From IMG/VR virus record IMGVR_UViG_3300020457_001257, positions 1 to 36,850 of that record: a stretch of 36,850 bases of DNA. One strand, written 5' to 3'. The translations under genes and the position numbers were made by a program. This DNA is from a virus. Below are positions 1-7,831 of this stretch, in pieces (position 1 is the stretch's first letter; every line of letters starts with the position of its first letter). A model generated the notes under the pieces. It was given only the letters and a program-made list of their open reading frames with translations, made no database searches and was not told the origin of the DNA.

Positions 1-31
1 ATTTAAGAGAACGTATTAAGAATAGTTAAAT

Positions 32-352
32 TTAACTATATCTAAAATAGTTGTTATTAGTATTTCTGTAATAGATAGCAAAAGTATCAGCGCCATCCAT
101 ATGACAGAAAGATTGAGGTCTTTGATAATAACTTGTATTACCAGTTGTTAAGTTTTTCTTAACACCAGACTTTCCTCTATATCTATATCTAATCTTCTTG
201 GCGTCTTTACCTCTAGATACTAATTTGAAATATTTTAAATACTTAATCGGTATCCCAGCGGCTATACAAGACCCTTTGTACTTAAAAGGGTCAAGCATAT
301 ATTTTAACAACAAGGGATTAACGATTTTTCTAAAAACTTTATCTTTATTCAT
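32..352 (-). CDS. Unknown small basic protein
   Basis: I do not recognise this 106-residue protein. It is rich in Lys, Arg and Tyr, has no obvious signal peptide or membrane segment, and its C-terminal third is Tyr/Asn-rich. The start at 352 is supported by a purine-rich AGAGG ribosome-binding site about 5 bases upstream, located inside the last codons of the preceding gene, which stops at 354. It is the last of three closely spaced minus-strand genes (925 to 32) that look like one transcription unit. No function can be assigned from sequence. Confidence 0.6.
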   Translation of the reverse strand: MNKDKVFRKIVNPLLLKYMLDPFKYKGSCIAAGIPIKYLKYFKLVSRGKDAKKIRYRYRGKSGVKKNLTTGNTSYYQRPQSFCHMDGADTFAIYYRNTNNNYFRYS

Positions 353-353
353 A

Positions 354-740
354 TTAACCTCTTAATCTTGATTGACTATCCATATATAACGGACCAGTCC
401 AGTTGATGTAATAATTACCGTCAAGAACGTTTCCTCTAGCAGAGTTCTTAGCAGGCGCATTGTAACCAGCAGGTTTCAATATATCACCTTTTCTAAACTT
501 ACCATCATCTTCTTTAACGATGAAAGCAAATACTCCGTTTTCTTGTACGATTTTAATAAACTTCTTACCAGCTGAAACTCTAGTTAAAGTGTCCCATTTC
601 TCGTATTGATCTTTTGAATAACCAGTAAGTTCTTTTCTACCATAACTAGTTGACATTTGTTTATAGTCTTCTTTGGCACCAGCCATCATATTTTTAACTC
701 CTTCATCAAGAGTTTTTGCAGTAGCAACAACTTTAGTCAT
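354..740 (-). CDS. Unknown phage protein, 128 aa
   Basis: A 128-residue protein of unknown function. The reading frame is open further upstream, but the start at 740 (MTKVVATAKT) is chosen because an AGGAGG ribosome-binding site lies just before it and its ATG overlaps the stop of the upstream gene as TAATG, a classic coupled arrangement. The N-terminal half is helical and charged. The C-terminal half is richer in Gly, Tyr and aromatic residues (YINWTGPLYM near the end), suggesting a small beta domain. It is a middle gene of the 925-32 minus-strand unit. No family assignment. Confidence 0.7.
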   Translation of the reverse strand: MTKVVATAKTLDEGVKNMMAGAKEDYKQMSTSYGRKELTGYSKDQYEKWDTLTRVSAGKKFIKIVQENGVFAFIVKEDDGKFRKGDILKPAGYNAPAKNSARGNVLDGNYYINWTGPLYMDSQSRLRG

Positions 741-925
741 TATTTTCCCTCCTTGTATAGTTCTTGTGAATAAAGCGATAGTATAAACATTGCAATTCCT
801 AATAGACTTGCAACACCAGCGCCTAACCATTTGTCAGCTTCTACATGACCTACAGCGCTAATCATTGATAAAGTACCAACAACAGCACAAAATATTGTCA
901 TATATTCTGTTATCTTTTTTTTCAT
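740..925 (-). CDS. Small two-helix membrane protein (holin-like topology, unproven)
   Basis: A 61-residue protein starting MKKKITEYM. Two hydrophobic stretches, about residues 8-27 and 32-52, are separated by a short polar turn (GHVEADKW), and the C-terminus is charged (QELYKEGK). This is the size and topology of small phage holins and of many other phage inner-membrane peptides, but no endolysin gene is visible nearby, so the holin idea is only a possibility. The start at 925 is preferred over upstream in-frame starts because AAAGGA lies 7 bases before it. A sigma70-like promoter at 961-989 precedes it. Confidence 0.65.
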   Translation of the reverse strand: MKKKITEYMTIFCAVVGTLSMISAVGHVEADKWLGAGVASLLGIAMFILSLYSQELYKEGK

Positions 926-960
926 AGTGTATCCTTTGTTAATCATTGTTTTACTCGTCC

Positions 961-989
961 AATATACCATAAATACAACCAAAAAGCAA
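961..989 (-). promoter_or_regulatory. Sigma70-like promoter for the 925-32 unit
   Basis: On the minus strand TTGCTT (984-989) and TATATT (961-966) are separated by exactly 17 bases. The -10 box matches consensus at 5 of 6 positions and the -35 at 3 of 6. Transcription would begin near 954, leaving a leader of about 29 bases that contains the AAAGGA ribosome-binding site of the gene starting at 925. It shares its DNA with a plus-strand late-promoter motif (968-975). Confidence 0.5.
968..975 (+). promoter_or_regulatory. T4-type late promoter motif (CATAAATA)
   Basis: CATAAATA differs from the T4 late consensus TATAAATA at one position. It lies 21 bases before the lipoprotein gene at 997 and inside the divergent region between the minus-strand unit and the plus-strand structural genes. 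Confidence 0.45.
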
Positions 990-996
990 GAAAAAA

Positions 997-1188
997 ATGC
1001 TCAATTACCAAAAAAAAATTACGATATTACTAGTATGTTCTCTTTTTGTTCTAGCAAATTGTTCAAAAAGCGTGAAAAACTGTAGAATTTCGCCAGATTA
1101 CGAAAAAATTGGCGAATCGGCTAGTGAAAATTTAGAAAATTTAAGTGAAACTGAGCTAAAATCTGCTCAAATACAGTGTCAGTATTGA
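997..1188 (+). CDS. Small predicted lipoprotein
   Basis: A 63-residue protein with a signal peptide: basic N-terminus (MLNYQKK), a hydrophobic core (about residues 9-20) and a cysteine at 22 in the context LANC, which resembles a lipobox although Asn before the Cys is unusual. The mature part is short, polar and contains two further cysteines. Phages use such small lipoproteins as outer-membrane spanins or superinfection-exclusion factors; which applies here cannot be told. The ribosome-binding site is weak (AAGAAAA). A late-promoter motif precedes it, so late expression is likely. Confidence 0.6.
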   Translation: MLNYQKKITILLVCSLFVLANCSKSVKNCRISPDYEKIGESASENLENLSETELKSAQIQCQY

Positions 1189-1190
1189 CA

Positions 1191-1198
1191 TATAAATA
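1191..1198 (+). promoter_or_regulatory. T4-type late promoter TATAAATA
   Basis: Exact TATAAATA in the 15-base gap between genes, 5 bases before the ATG at 1204. With T4 geometry (motif at -13 to -6) transcription would start at the A of that ATG. Confidence 0.75.
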
Positions 1199-1203
1199 TA
1201 GTT

Positions 1204-1371
1204 ATGAAAAATTGCGAAAATTGTGGACATCCGGAACATGACGGCGTTTTAAAACGTTGGGAAAAAGATGAAAATGGCAGAAAATACGAAATTATTGTCT
1301 GTTATCAAAATCGCAGTGAAAAAAATAACGTGAATCTTGAATTTAATGAAGATTTATTTAATGGAGCATAA
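1204..1371 (+). CDS. Small cysteine-motif protein, 55 aa
   Basis: A 55-residue reading frame, MKNCENCGHPEH at the start and ending ...LFNGA. The N-terminal CxxC followed by HxxxH (residues 4-12) could bind a metal; one more Cys lies near residue 33. The rest is charged. It sits between the lipoprotein gene and the gene at 1377, starts exactly 5 bases after a perfect late promoter, and fills what would otherwise be a gap of 188 bases. There is no Shine-Dalgarno sequence, so translation would have to be leaderless. Function unknown. Confidence 0.6.
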   Translation: MKNCENCGHPEHDGVLKRWEKDENGRKYEIIVCYQNRSEKNNVNLEFNEDLFNGA

Positions 1372-1376
1372 AAATT

Positions 1377-1634
1377 ATGAGTAAAATGAGAATATTTAAG
1401 TTTTGGAATGAAGCAGGTGATGAAAAAGAGAAAGAATCGATGAGTTTGAAAAAGGCAGTAATGTCAGTTCAAGGAGATTTCAAGGATCAATTTATAGGAG
1501 TTGAATTTATCAGTAAAAAAGGCAAAAAAATTGAAACTACAGTAAAAATACCTATAGGTAGAAAAATAAGACAAAGTTTAATAGTTGAAAAACGAAGAGC
1601 AGCTGCAAAAGCAGCTAGAGAGGCGAGAAGATAG
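1377..1634 (+). CDS. Unknown basic protein, 85 aa
   Basis: An 85-residue protein with a strongly basic, Ala/Arg-rich C-terminal helix (about residues 70-85). A GGAG ribosome-binding site lies about 10 bases before the ATG at 1377; a second in-frame ATG at 1386 is possible. Its TAG stop shares a base with the GTG start of the PAAR gene, so the two are probably translationally coupled. I do not recognise the family. The position just before the spike-tip gene suggests a tail or baseplate assembly role, but this is inference. Confidence 0.7.
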   Translation: MSKMRIFKFWNEAGDEKEKESMSLKKAVMSVQGDFKDQFIGVEFISKKGKKIETTVKIPIGRKIRQSLIVEKRRAAAKAAREARR

Positions 1635-1933
1635 TGCCAGCAGTCAGTAGAAAAGGCGATAGTTTAAGTACAGGACATCTTTGCGTTGGAACAACAACGT
1701 TAGATACGCCTGGACAATCTACGGTTAGAGCAAATAGTATTCTAATTGCAAGAGTAGGTGATCCTACAGTAAGTCACCCTTTTCCACCGATACCTCCTTG
1801 TGCGCCACATGTAGCAAACGTTAATGTTGGTAGTTCAACGGTTTCAGTATGTGGTAGTCCAATTGCAAGAATTGGAGATAGTACAGATAGTGGAGCTATG
1901 ACTTCAGGAAGTGGTAATGTTTTTAGTGGTTAA
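1634..1933 (+). CDS. PAAR-repeat spike tip protein (T4 gp5.4-like)
   Basis: A 99-residue PAAR protein, close in length to T4 gp5.4 (97 residues). PAAR proteins form the sharp metal-bound cone on the central tail spike and touch the host envelope first during contraction. Visible signs are the repeated ARVGDPT / ARIGDST segments, the GHLCVGTTTL segment, the His-containing SHPFPPIPP stretch and glycine-rich ends. Translation starts at a GTG overlapping the previous stop. Being directly followed by gp25 and gp6 genes supports a baseplate role. Confidence 0.88.
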   Translation: MPAVSRKGDSLSTGHLCVGTTTLDTPGQSTVRANSILIARVGDPTVSHPFPPIPPCAPHVANVNVGSSTVSVCGSPIARIGDSTDSGAMTSGSGNVFSG

Positions 1934-1947
1934 TTACCAATTGGCAG

Positions 1948-1955
1948 TATAAATA
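1948..1955 (+). promoter_or_regulatory. T4-type late promoter TATAAATA
   Basis: Exact TATAAATA, 5 bases before the ATG of the gp25 gene at 1961. The geometry predicts a transcript that starts at the AUG itself. Confidence 0.75.
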
Positions 1956-1960
1956 TAAGC

Positions 1961-2386
1961 ATGCCAAACTTTGACAGTAGCAACACAAACGACAGTAAAA
2001 GAGCAAATAGAATCTATAAAGACTTGGATTTAAATTTTGGTCGTAATCCTGTTAATAATGATGTTAACAAATTGAGTGATGTAGAGGCCGTTAAAAGAAG
2101 TGTTAGAAATTTAATACAAACTTCTCACTTTGAGAGACCTTTTCATCCAGAGATTGGTAGTGATGTTAGAAGAATGTTATTTGAACCAATGACACCTCTT
2201 ACAGCACTTAACTTACAAAGAAAGGTTAACGAAGTTCTTGATAATTGGGAACCTAGAATTAAATTAGTACAAATTTTAGCTAGACCAGATATTGATAGAA
2301 ATAGTTATCACTTAACAATCATGTTTTACGTTATAGGTTCAATGGAGCCGGTAACAGTAGAAACATTTTTAGAAAGATTAAGATAA
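1961..2386 (+). CDS. 25: Baseplate wedge subunit gp25
   Basis: A 141-residue gp25-like protein (T4 gp25 is 132 residues). It helps hold the wedge core and the sheath-initiating part of the baseplate. The signature EPR motif is present at residues 97-99 (NWEPRIKL), preceded by the typical helix with SHFERPFHPEIGS around 55-68 and followed by the beta strands of the lysozyme-like gp25 fold. The next gene, gp6, starts one base after its stop, as in many T4-like phages. No Shine-Dalgarno sequence is seen before the start, consistent with a leaderless late mRNA. Confidence 0.92.
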   Translation: MPNFDSSNTNDSKRANRIYKDLDLNFGRNPVNNDVNKLSDVEAVKRSVRNLIQTSHFERPFHPEIGSDVRRMLFEPMTPLTALNLQRKVNEVLDNWEPRIKLVQILARPDIDRNSYHLTIMFYVIGSMEPVTVETFLERLR

Positions 2387-2387
2387 A

Positions 2388-4229
2388 ATGGCAAGTAATA
2401 AACTCGTAGTATCAGATTTTGACTTTGACAATATCAAAGCAAACTTAAAAACATTTTTACAAAATCAACCAGAATTTTCAGACTACAATTTTGAAGGATC
2501 AGGCTTTTCCGTTCTTTTAGATACATTAGCATACAATACACATTATCTTGGTTTCAATGCCAACATGTTTGTAAATGAATCTTATTTAGATTCTGCTGAT
2601 ATAAGAAAAAATGTAGTCGCATTAGCTAAAGCAATTGGTTATACACCATCAAGTGTTAAAGCGCCAATGGCTGAAGTAGATATTTTAATTAACAACGCAA
2701 GTGGTTCAAGTGTGTTAATGAATAAAGGTACAACGTTTACAACTACAGTAGATGGAACAGGATATAACTTTCTTACTAACGAAGATATTACAATTACACC
2801 AGCAAGTGGTGTTTACAAGTTTTCAGGAGTTAATTTATACGAAGGTACTTTAGTCACTTTCAAATATACAGTTGATAGTGCAGACGTTGACCAAAAGTTT
2901 TTAATAAAAAACATAAACGCTGACACATCTACATTAAAAGTCACTGTACAAAACTCTGTATCAGATTCAACATTAAATACATACACATTAGCTACAGGTT
3001 TAAGAGATTTAGATAATACATCTAAAGTTTATTTCTTACAAGAAACAGATAATGGTAAATTTGAAGTTTACTTTGGCGATGGTGTTATTGGTAACAAATT
3101 AGAAGATGGCAATATAGTTATATTAGAATATATTGTCACAAACAAAGATGAGGCTAACGGTGCTTCTTCTTTTGAGTTAGGGTCAAACATTGGTGGTTTT
3201 TCTAATGTGACTATAACAACAAAATCAGACGCTCAAGGTGGTTCAGAGGCAGAAACAAAAGAGTCTATTAGATTTAATGCGCCTTTACAATATACATCAC
3301 AAGATAGAGCAGTCACAGCAACAGATTATGAATCAATTGTTAAGACTTTATATCCTAATGCATTATCAGTTAGTGCTTGGGGTGGGGAAGATGATGAAAC
3401 GCCGGTTTATGGTGTAGTAAAAGTTTCTATTAAAGCTGCTAGTGGTTCAACATTAACAGAGGCAACAAAAGCTTCTATCGTAAAAGGATTAATACCTTAC
3501 AACGTTGCTTCAGTGCGACCACAAATTGTTGATCCTGAAACAACAAGTGTTTTACTAACATCAAACGTTAAGTACGATAAAAAAGGTACAAGTAAAACAG
3601 GAGATACTTTAAAAACAGATATAATCACTGCTATAACAAATTACAACGCAACTACTTTACAAAAATTTGATGGCGTATTCAGATTTTCTAAATTAACAGG
3701 TTTAATTGATGATGTTGATACAAGTATTTTATCAAACATAACTACTATCAATATGAGAAAGAGTTTTACACCAACTATTGCTTCATCTACGAAGTATGAC
3801 ATATATTTTAGAAATGCTGTTTACAATCCACATTCAGGACACGTATCAGTTCTATCATCTACAGGATTTAAAGTATCAGGTAGTAATGAAGAAATGTTTT
3901 TAGATGATGACAGCGATGGTAATGTTAGAAGATACTATCTAGTAAGTGGTGTTAAAACTTATGCTAACAACACACAAGGTACTATCAACTATGCAACAGG
4001 ACAAGTCACATTAAACTCTTTAAACGTTGCGTCTATTTCTAATATAAGAGGTAGCGCTTCAAATGATATAGAGATTACAGTACAACCTAGTTCAAACGAT
4101 ATTGTACCTGTTAGAAATCAAATTGTGGAAATAGATGTTTCCAATTCAAGCATAACTGTAGAGGAAGACACTTTTGTTGGCGGCTCGTCTGAAGCTGGCG
4201 TAGGTTATACTACAACAACAAGTCGTTAA
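2388..4229 (+). CDS. 6: Baseplate wedge protein gp6 (baseplate J-like)
   Basis: A 613-residue protein similar in size to T4 gp6 (660 residues), which forms the ring that links the baseplate wedges. The N-terminal segment FDFDNIKANLKTFL followed by YNTHYLGFNANMFVNESYL and AIGYTPSSVKAP is the typical start of gp6/BaseplateJ proteins. The middle part carries the Gly/Thr-rich beta region and an ATDYESIVKTLYP segment typical of the family near residue 310. It is separated from gp25 by one base and from the next gene by six, so this is one structural operon. Confidence 0.9.
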   Translation: MASNKLVVSDFDFDNIKANLKTFLQNQPEFSDYNFEGSGFSVLLDTLAYNTHYLGFNANMFVNESYLDSADIRKNVVALAKAIGYTPSSVKAPMAEVDILINNASGSSVLMNKGTTFTTTVDGTGYNFLTNEDITITPASGVYKFSGVNLYEGTLVTFKYTVDSADVDQKFLIKNINADTSTLKVTVQNSVSDSTLNTYTLATGLRDLDNTSKVYFLQETDNGKFEVYFGDGVIGNKLEDGNIVILEYIVTNKDEANGASSFELGSNIGGFSNVTITTKSDAQGGSEAETKESIRFNAPLQYTSQDRAVTATDYESIVKTLYPNALSVSAWGGEDDETPVYGVVKVSIKAASGSTLTEATKASIVKGLIPYNVASVRPQIVDPETTSVLLTSNVKYDKKGTSKTGDTLKTDIITAITNYNATTLQKFDGVFRFSKLTGLIDDVDTSILSNITTINMRKSFTPTIASSTKYDIYFRNAVYNPHSGHVSVLSSTGFKVSGSNEEMFLDDDSDGNVRRYYLVSGVKTYANNTQGTINYATGQVTLNSLNVASISNIRGSASNDIEITVQPSSNDIVPVRNQIVEIDVSNSSITVEEDTFVGGSSEAGVGYTTTTSR

Positions 4230-4235
4230 TAAACG

Positions 4236-6839
4236 ATGGCTAATTTTGACAATAAAATATCAAATCTAGTAAACACTCAACTACCGGATTTTGTAGTTGA
4301 CGATCACCCGAAATTTGTAGAGTTCTTAAAAACATATTTTCAATTTATGGAAGCTGCCGAGTTATCGGTAACTTCTATTGAATCTACAGACGGTATAACT
4401 TTAGAAAATCAAACAGGTGTTGCAAACAATTTAGTATTAGATGGTGGTTCACTTGGTGCTGAACATACACAATTAGATTTAGGCGATAAAATAATTTTAG
4501 AAGATAGTTCCTTTGGTAAATTTACTTATCAAGAAACGGTTACAGGTGCAACATCAAAAGCAACTGCTACTATATTAGCTGAAGATTTAGATAACAATAA
4601 ATTATTCATATCAGCACAAGATAAATTTATAATTGGCGAAACAATTACTGGTGGTACTTCAGGTGCTCAAGCAGTAGTTAATAGTTATAGACCAAATCCA
4701 GTTCAAACAATTCAACAGTTAACAAACTTTAGAGATCCAGATAAAGTTATTTCTGATTTCTTAAATAACTTTAGAGACGAGTTTTTTAAAACTATACCAG
4801 AAAATTTAACTTCAGGAATAGATAAAAGAAATCTAATTAAAAATATTAAATCATTATATAAACTAAAAGGTACTCAAAAAGGTCACGAATTATTTTTTAG
4901 AATATTATTCAACGACCAATCAGAAACATTTTATCCAAGAACGCAAATGATGAAAGTATCAGATGGTACTTGGAATACACAAACAGTTATTAGAGTATTA
5001 AGTTCACAAGGAGAAACTTTAAGTTTAGTAGGTAGACAAATTAAAGGTAGAACATCTTTAGCAACGGCAATAGTAGAGAACGTTGAAAAATTTTATGTTG
5101 GTGCAAGCGAAGTATCTGAAATAACTTTAAACAAAGATACTATTGTTGGTACTTTTGCAGTAGATGAAATAATTGAAGGAACAGAATCAGATCAATCTGA
5201 TTATTATATTCTAGCAACTATTACAGGTATACCAGGAGTAAAAACAATTACTAACGATGGTGGTCTTTACACTACCGAAGATTTAATAAAAATTACAGGT
5301 GGTGGTGAACAAGCTGCTATGCAAATTAGTGATGTTGGTTCAGGTAAGATAACAGATATATTTGTAGACGTTGGTGGATCAGGTTATGAAATCGGAGATA
5401 CATTAACTTTTACAAACACAGGCACAGAGGGGAATAATGCCGCTGGTGTTGTCACTGTTGTTAATGGTGCAGTAGCACATGAAGACGGAGATCATATAGT
5501 TTTAGAAGACGAAACATCTGCTGGTGATCATTTAACAGGAGACAAAATTGTTTTTGAATCAGATACAGGTACAGGAGATATTACAGACATATACTTAACA
5601 AATGTTGGTGACGGATATAAATCTTTACCAACTGTTGCAGTATCAAGTTCAACAGGTTCAGGTGCAAGTGTATTAGCATATGGTCCTGAAATAGGAAAAG
5701 TTTTAGGTATTTCAACATCAAATTTAGGTATTGATTATCATAAAGCACCTACACCTCCAACATTATCTTTTGTTAATTGTTTCTTTGTAATGGGTGTCAC
5801 AGGATCATTTACAAGTGGCGAAACGGTAACTGGTGCTACTTCAGGTGCAACAGGTTTAGTTTCAAATTGGGATTCAACAACAAAAGTTTTAAAATTAAAA
5901 GAAACTTCAGGTACTTTTCAAGTAGATGAAACAGTATCATCAAGTGGTGGTAGTGCAAGTATTAAAAAATTAGATGTCACTACGGCAACTGTAGCTGTTC
6001 AAGCAGTTGTAGATACAGATGGTAGATTTATTAATGAAAAAGGTCATGTAGGTGAAACTACAATGAAAGTACAAGATAGTTTATACTATCAAGATTTTTC
6101 TTATGTATTAAAAGTAGGTAACTCAATTAATTTATGGAGAGACGCATTTAAAAAAACAATGCATACTTCAGGTTTCTATTTTACAGGTCAAGTTGATTTA
6201 AGAAGTAGAATTAACATGAGAGTTAAAGTTGCTGAGGCAGTTAACACTGGTGTAATCGGCGAACCATTAATTGCAATGATGAAACTAATATTTTCTACAG
6301 TATTTGGTAGAAGATTAGGAACAGTTGATGATGGTACAAGTTTAAGAAATAATGCAGAGGTAGCTTCTACTGAAACAGCACATCCATATTTTACATCTAC
6401 TACAAGAGACGTGACGTTAACAAGAGCGCCTATTAATATTACAGTTAATACAAGAATTAGAAGACAAGTAGGAACAGGTACTACAATTAATCAAGGATTT
6501 GCTTATTGTGGACCTAGTTTCAAATCAATTAATAAATTTGCAAATACCTCATATGGTGTCACTGGTAATAGAGTAGGTGGTACTAACGGAACATCGGGTG
6601 TCACTTTTGATAGACTAAATGAATTAAAGGTCACTGGTACTAGAACAAGTTTAGATGGTACAACGGCGCTACTAAATATGATAAGTGGAACCAACGCAAA
6701 TGAAGACGATTATGGTTTCATGTTAAAGACAAATTTCGCTTTTCCAACGGATATCACATTCCCAGGAGAAGAATCGTTTAGTGGTAACTCCATAACTTTT
6801 GACCAAGACAATAAGAAATTTGACCAAACAAACGTATAA
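4236..6839 (+). CDS. Baseplate/tail structural protein at the gp7 position
   Basis: An 867-residue virion protein occupying the place of T4 gene 7 (after 6, before 8). The N-terminus (DDHPKFVEFLKTYFQFME, about residues 22-39) and the following charged helical region (about 160-240, FRDEFFKTIPENL, LYKLKGTQKGHELFFRILF) form a conserved-looking core of a wedge protein. Inserted in it are three Gly/Thr modules of the type GETITGGTSGA (near residues 100, 134 and 530) and two GSGY/GDGY beta modules (near 380 and 456). Homology to T4 gp7 is not evident by eye, so gp7 is a positional guess. A surface or fibre-holding role for the repeats is inferred. Confidence 0.7.
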   Translation: MANFDNKISNLVNTQLPDFVVDDHPKFVEFLKTYFQFMEAAELSVTSIESTDGITLENQTGVANNLVLDGGSLGAEHTQLDLGDKIILEDSSFGKFTYQETVTGATSKATATILAEDLDNNKLFISAQDKFIIGETITGGTSGAQAVVNSYRPNPVQTIQQLTNFRDPDKVISDFLNNFRDEFFKTIPENLTSGIDKRNLIKNIKSLYKLKGTQKGHELFFRILFNDQSETFYPRTQMMKVSDGTWNTQTVIRVLSSQGETLSLVGRQIKGRTSLATAIVENVEKFYVGASEVSEITLNKDTIVGTFAVDEIIEGTESDQSDYYILATITGIPGVKTITNDGGLYTTEDLIKITGGGEQAAMQISDVGSGKITDIFVDVGGSGYEIGDTLTFTNTGTEGNNAAGVVTVVNGAVAHEDGDHIVLEDETSAGDHLTGDKIVFESDTGTGDITDIYLTNVGDGYKSLPTVAVSSSTGSGASVLAYGPEIGKVLGISTSNLGIDYHKAPTPPTLSFVNCFFVMGVTGSFTSGETVTGATSGATGLVSNWDSTTKVLKLKETSGTFQVDETVSSSGGSASIKKLDVTTATVAVQAVVDTDGRFINEKGHVGETTMKVQDSLYYQDFSYVLKVGNSINLWRDAFKKTMHTSGFYFTGQVDLRSRINMRVKVAEAVNTGVIGEPLIAMMKLIFSTVFGRRLGTVDDGTSLRNNAEVASTETAHPYFTSTTRDVTLTRAPINITVNTRIRRQVGTGTTINQGFAYCGPSFKSINKFANTSYGVTGNRVGGTNGTSGVTFDRLNELKVTGTRTSLDGTTALLNMISGTNANEDDYGFMLKTNFAFPTDITFPGEESFSGNSITFDQDNKKFDQTNV

Positions 6840-6855
6840 ATATAGGATATAAATA
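6835..6855 (+). promoter_or_regulatory. Tandem T4-type late promoters (two TATAAATA copies)
   Basis: Two exact TATAAATA copies at 6835-6842 and 6848-6855, 13 bases apart start to start. The first overlaps the stop codon of the preceding gene. The second ends 9 bases before the ATG of the fibre gene at 6865. A double late promoter would fit a protein needed in many copies. Confidence 0.75.
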
Positions 6856-6864
6856 TAAAGAATT

Positions 6865-7803
6865 ATGGCAAAACAAACAATAGCAATCGGGTCAACAGCC
6901 AATGACGGTACAGGTTCTACTATCAGAGCTGGTGGCGATTTAATCAACGATAACTTTAACGAAATTTATACTGCTTTCGGAGATGGTACAAATTTAAACG
7001 CTGGTGTTATTACTGGTAAACAAGAGGGTGCTAATTTTGCAAACTCTATAATGATTGGTCACTCAACGACAGGTACTTTATCTGCCGCTGAGGAAAACGT
7101 TGCATTAGGTAAAACATCATTAAGAGCAATAACTTCAGGTGATGATAATACTGCCGTGGGTTTTGCAGCTTTACAAAGTGTGACTACAACAAGTAAATCT
7201 GTTGCAGTAGGACACTCAGCGGCTAAAACATCTTCAGGAGAAAAAACTGTAGCTGTTGGTGCAAATGCTGGTATTGGTCTAACAACAGGAAATCATAACA
7301 CTTTTGTAGGTTATAATGCAGGTCAAACTGTAGAAACTGGTTCAGGAAATGTCATTATAGGAAACGCTGCTGGTAATACAGCAAACGAAACTAGAACAAT
7401 GATAATTGCAGGATCAGATGGTTCTACTTTGACGACTTGGTTGGAAGGAGATTCAACTGGTGAGGTTGTAGTATTTGGTAATCCAACAAAAAATTTAGGT
7501 ATTGCTACAAAACAATATGTAGACAGTGAAATTACAAGTGCTGTAGCCGCTGAAAACGAAATATCAGAAATGAACGATGTCACTTTGACAAGTATCGCAA
7601 GTGGTGATATTTTACAGTGGAACGGTAGTGCTTTTGTCAATTTTGCTTTAGGTACAATAGGTACTATGGCTGCTCAAAATGCCAATGCAGTTAATATTTC
7701 TGGTGGTTCTATCACTATGGGATCGCTATCAAATGCGTCAACTGTATTGATTAAAGACAGTTCAGGAAGTACATTAAAAACAATTATTGGAACAACATCA
7801 TAG
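6865..7803 (+). CDS. Trimeric fibre protein with YadA-like head repeats
   Basis: A 312-residue fibre. The N-terminus (IAIGSTANDGTGSTIRAGG followed by INDNFNEIYTAFGDG) is the usual virion-anchoring start of many phage fibres. Residues about 75-175 contain repeated NVALG, NTAVG, SVAVG, TVAVG, NTFVG, NVIIG units spaced roughly 14-16 residues apart, the left-handed beta-roll signature of YadA-type trimeric adhesin heads. A short helical part follows (about 210-230). The last 20 or so residues (STVLIKDSSGSTLKTIIG) resemble the C-terminus of the protein at 15593. Likely a receptor-binding or decoration fibre of the baseplate. Confidence 0.75.
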   Translation: MAKQTIAIGSTANDGTGSTIRAGGDLINDNFNEIYTAFGDGTNLNAGVITGKQEGANFANSIMIGHSTTGTLSAAEENVALGKTSLRAITSGDDNTAVGFAALQSVTTTSKSVAVGHSAAKTSSGEKTVAVGANAGIGLTTGNHNTFVGYNAGQTVETGSGNVIIGNAAGNTANETRTMIIAGSDGSTLTTWLEGDSTGEVVVFGNPTKNLGIATKQYVDSEITSAVAAENEISEMNDVTLTSIASGDILQWNGSAFVNFALGTIGTMAAQNANAVNISGGSITMGSLSNASTVLIKDSSGSTLKTIIGTTS

Positions 7804-7811
7804 GGAAGTAT

Positions 7812-7819
7812 TATAAATA
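7812..7819 (+). promoter_or_regulatory. T4-type late promoter TATAAATA
   Basis: Exact TATAAATA in the 28-base gap before the gp8 gene, 12 bases before its ATG at 7832. Confidence 0.75.
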
Positions 7820-7831
7820 GGAATAACAATT

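Noticed and set aside
740-982. Longer version of the small membrane protein starting at 982
   Set aside because: The extra N-terminus would overlap the promoter at 961-989, and the ribosome-binding site AAAGGA clearly points to the start at 925.
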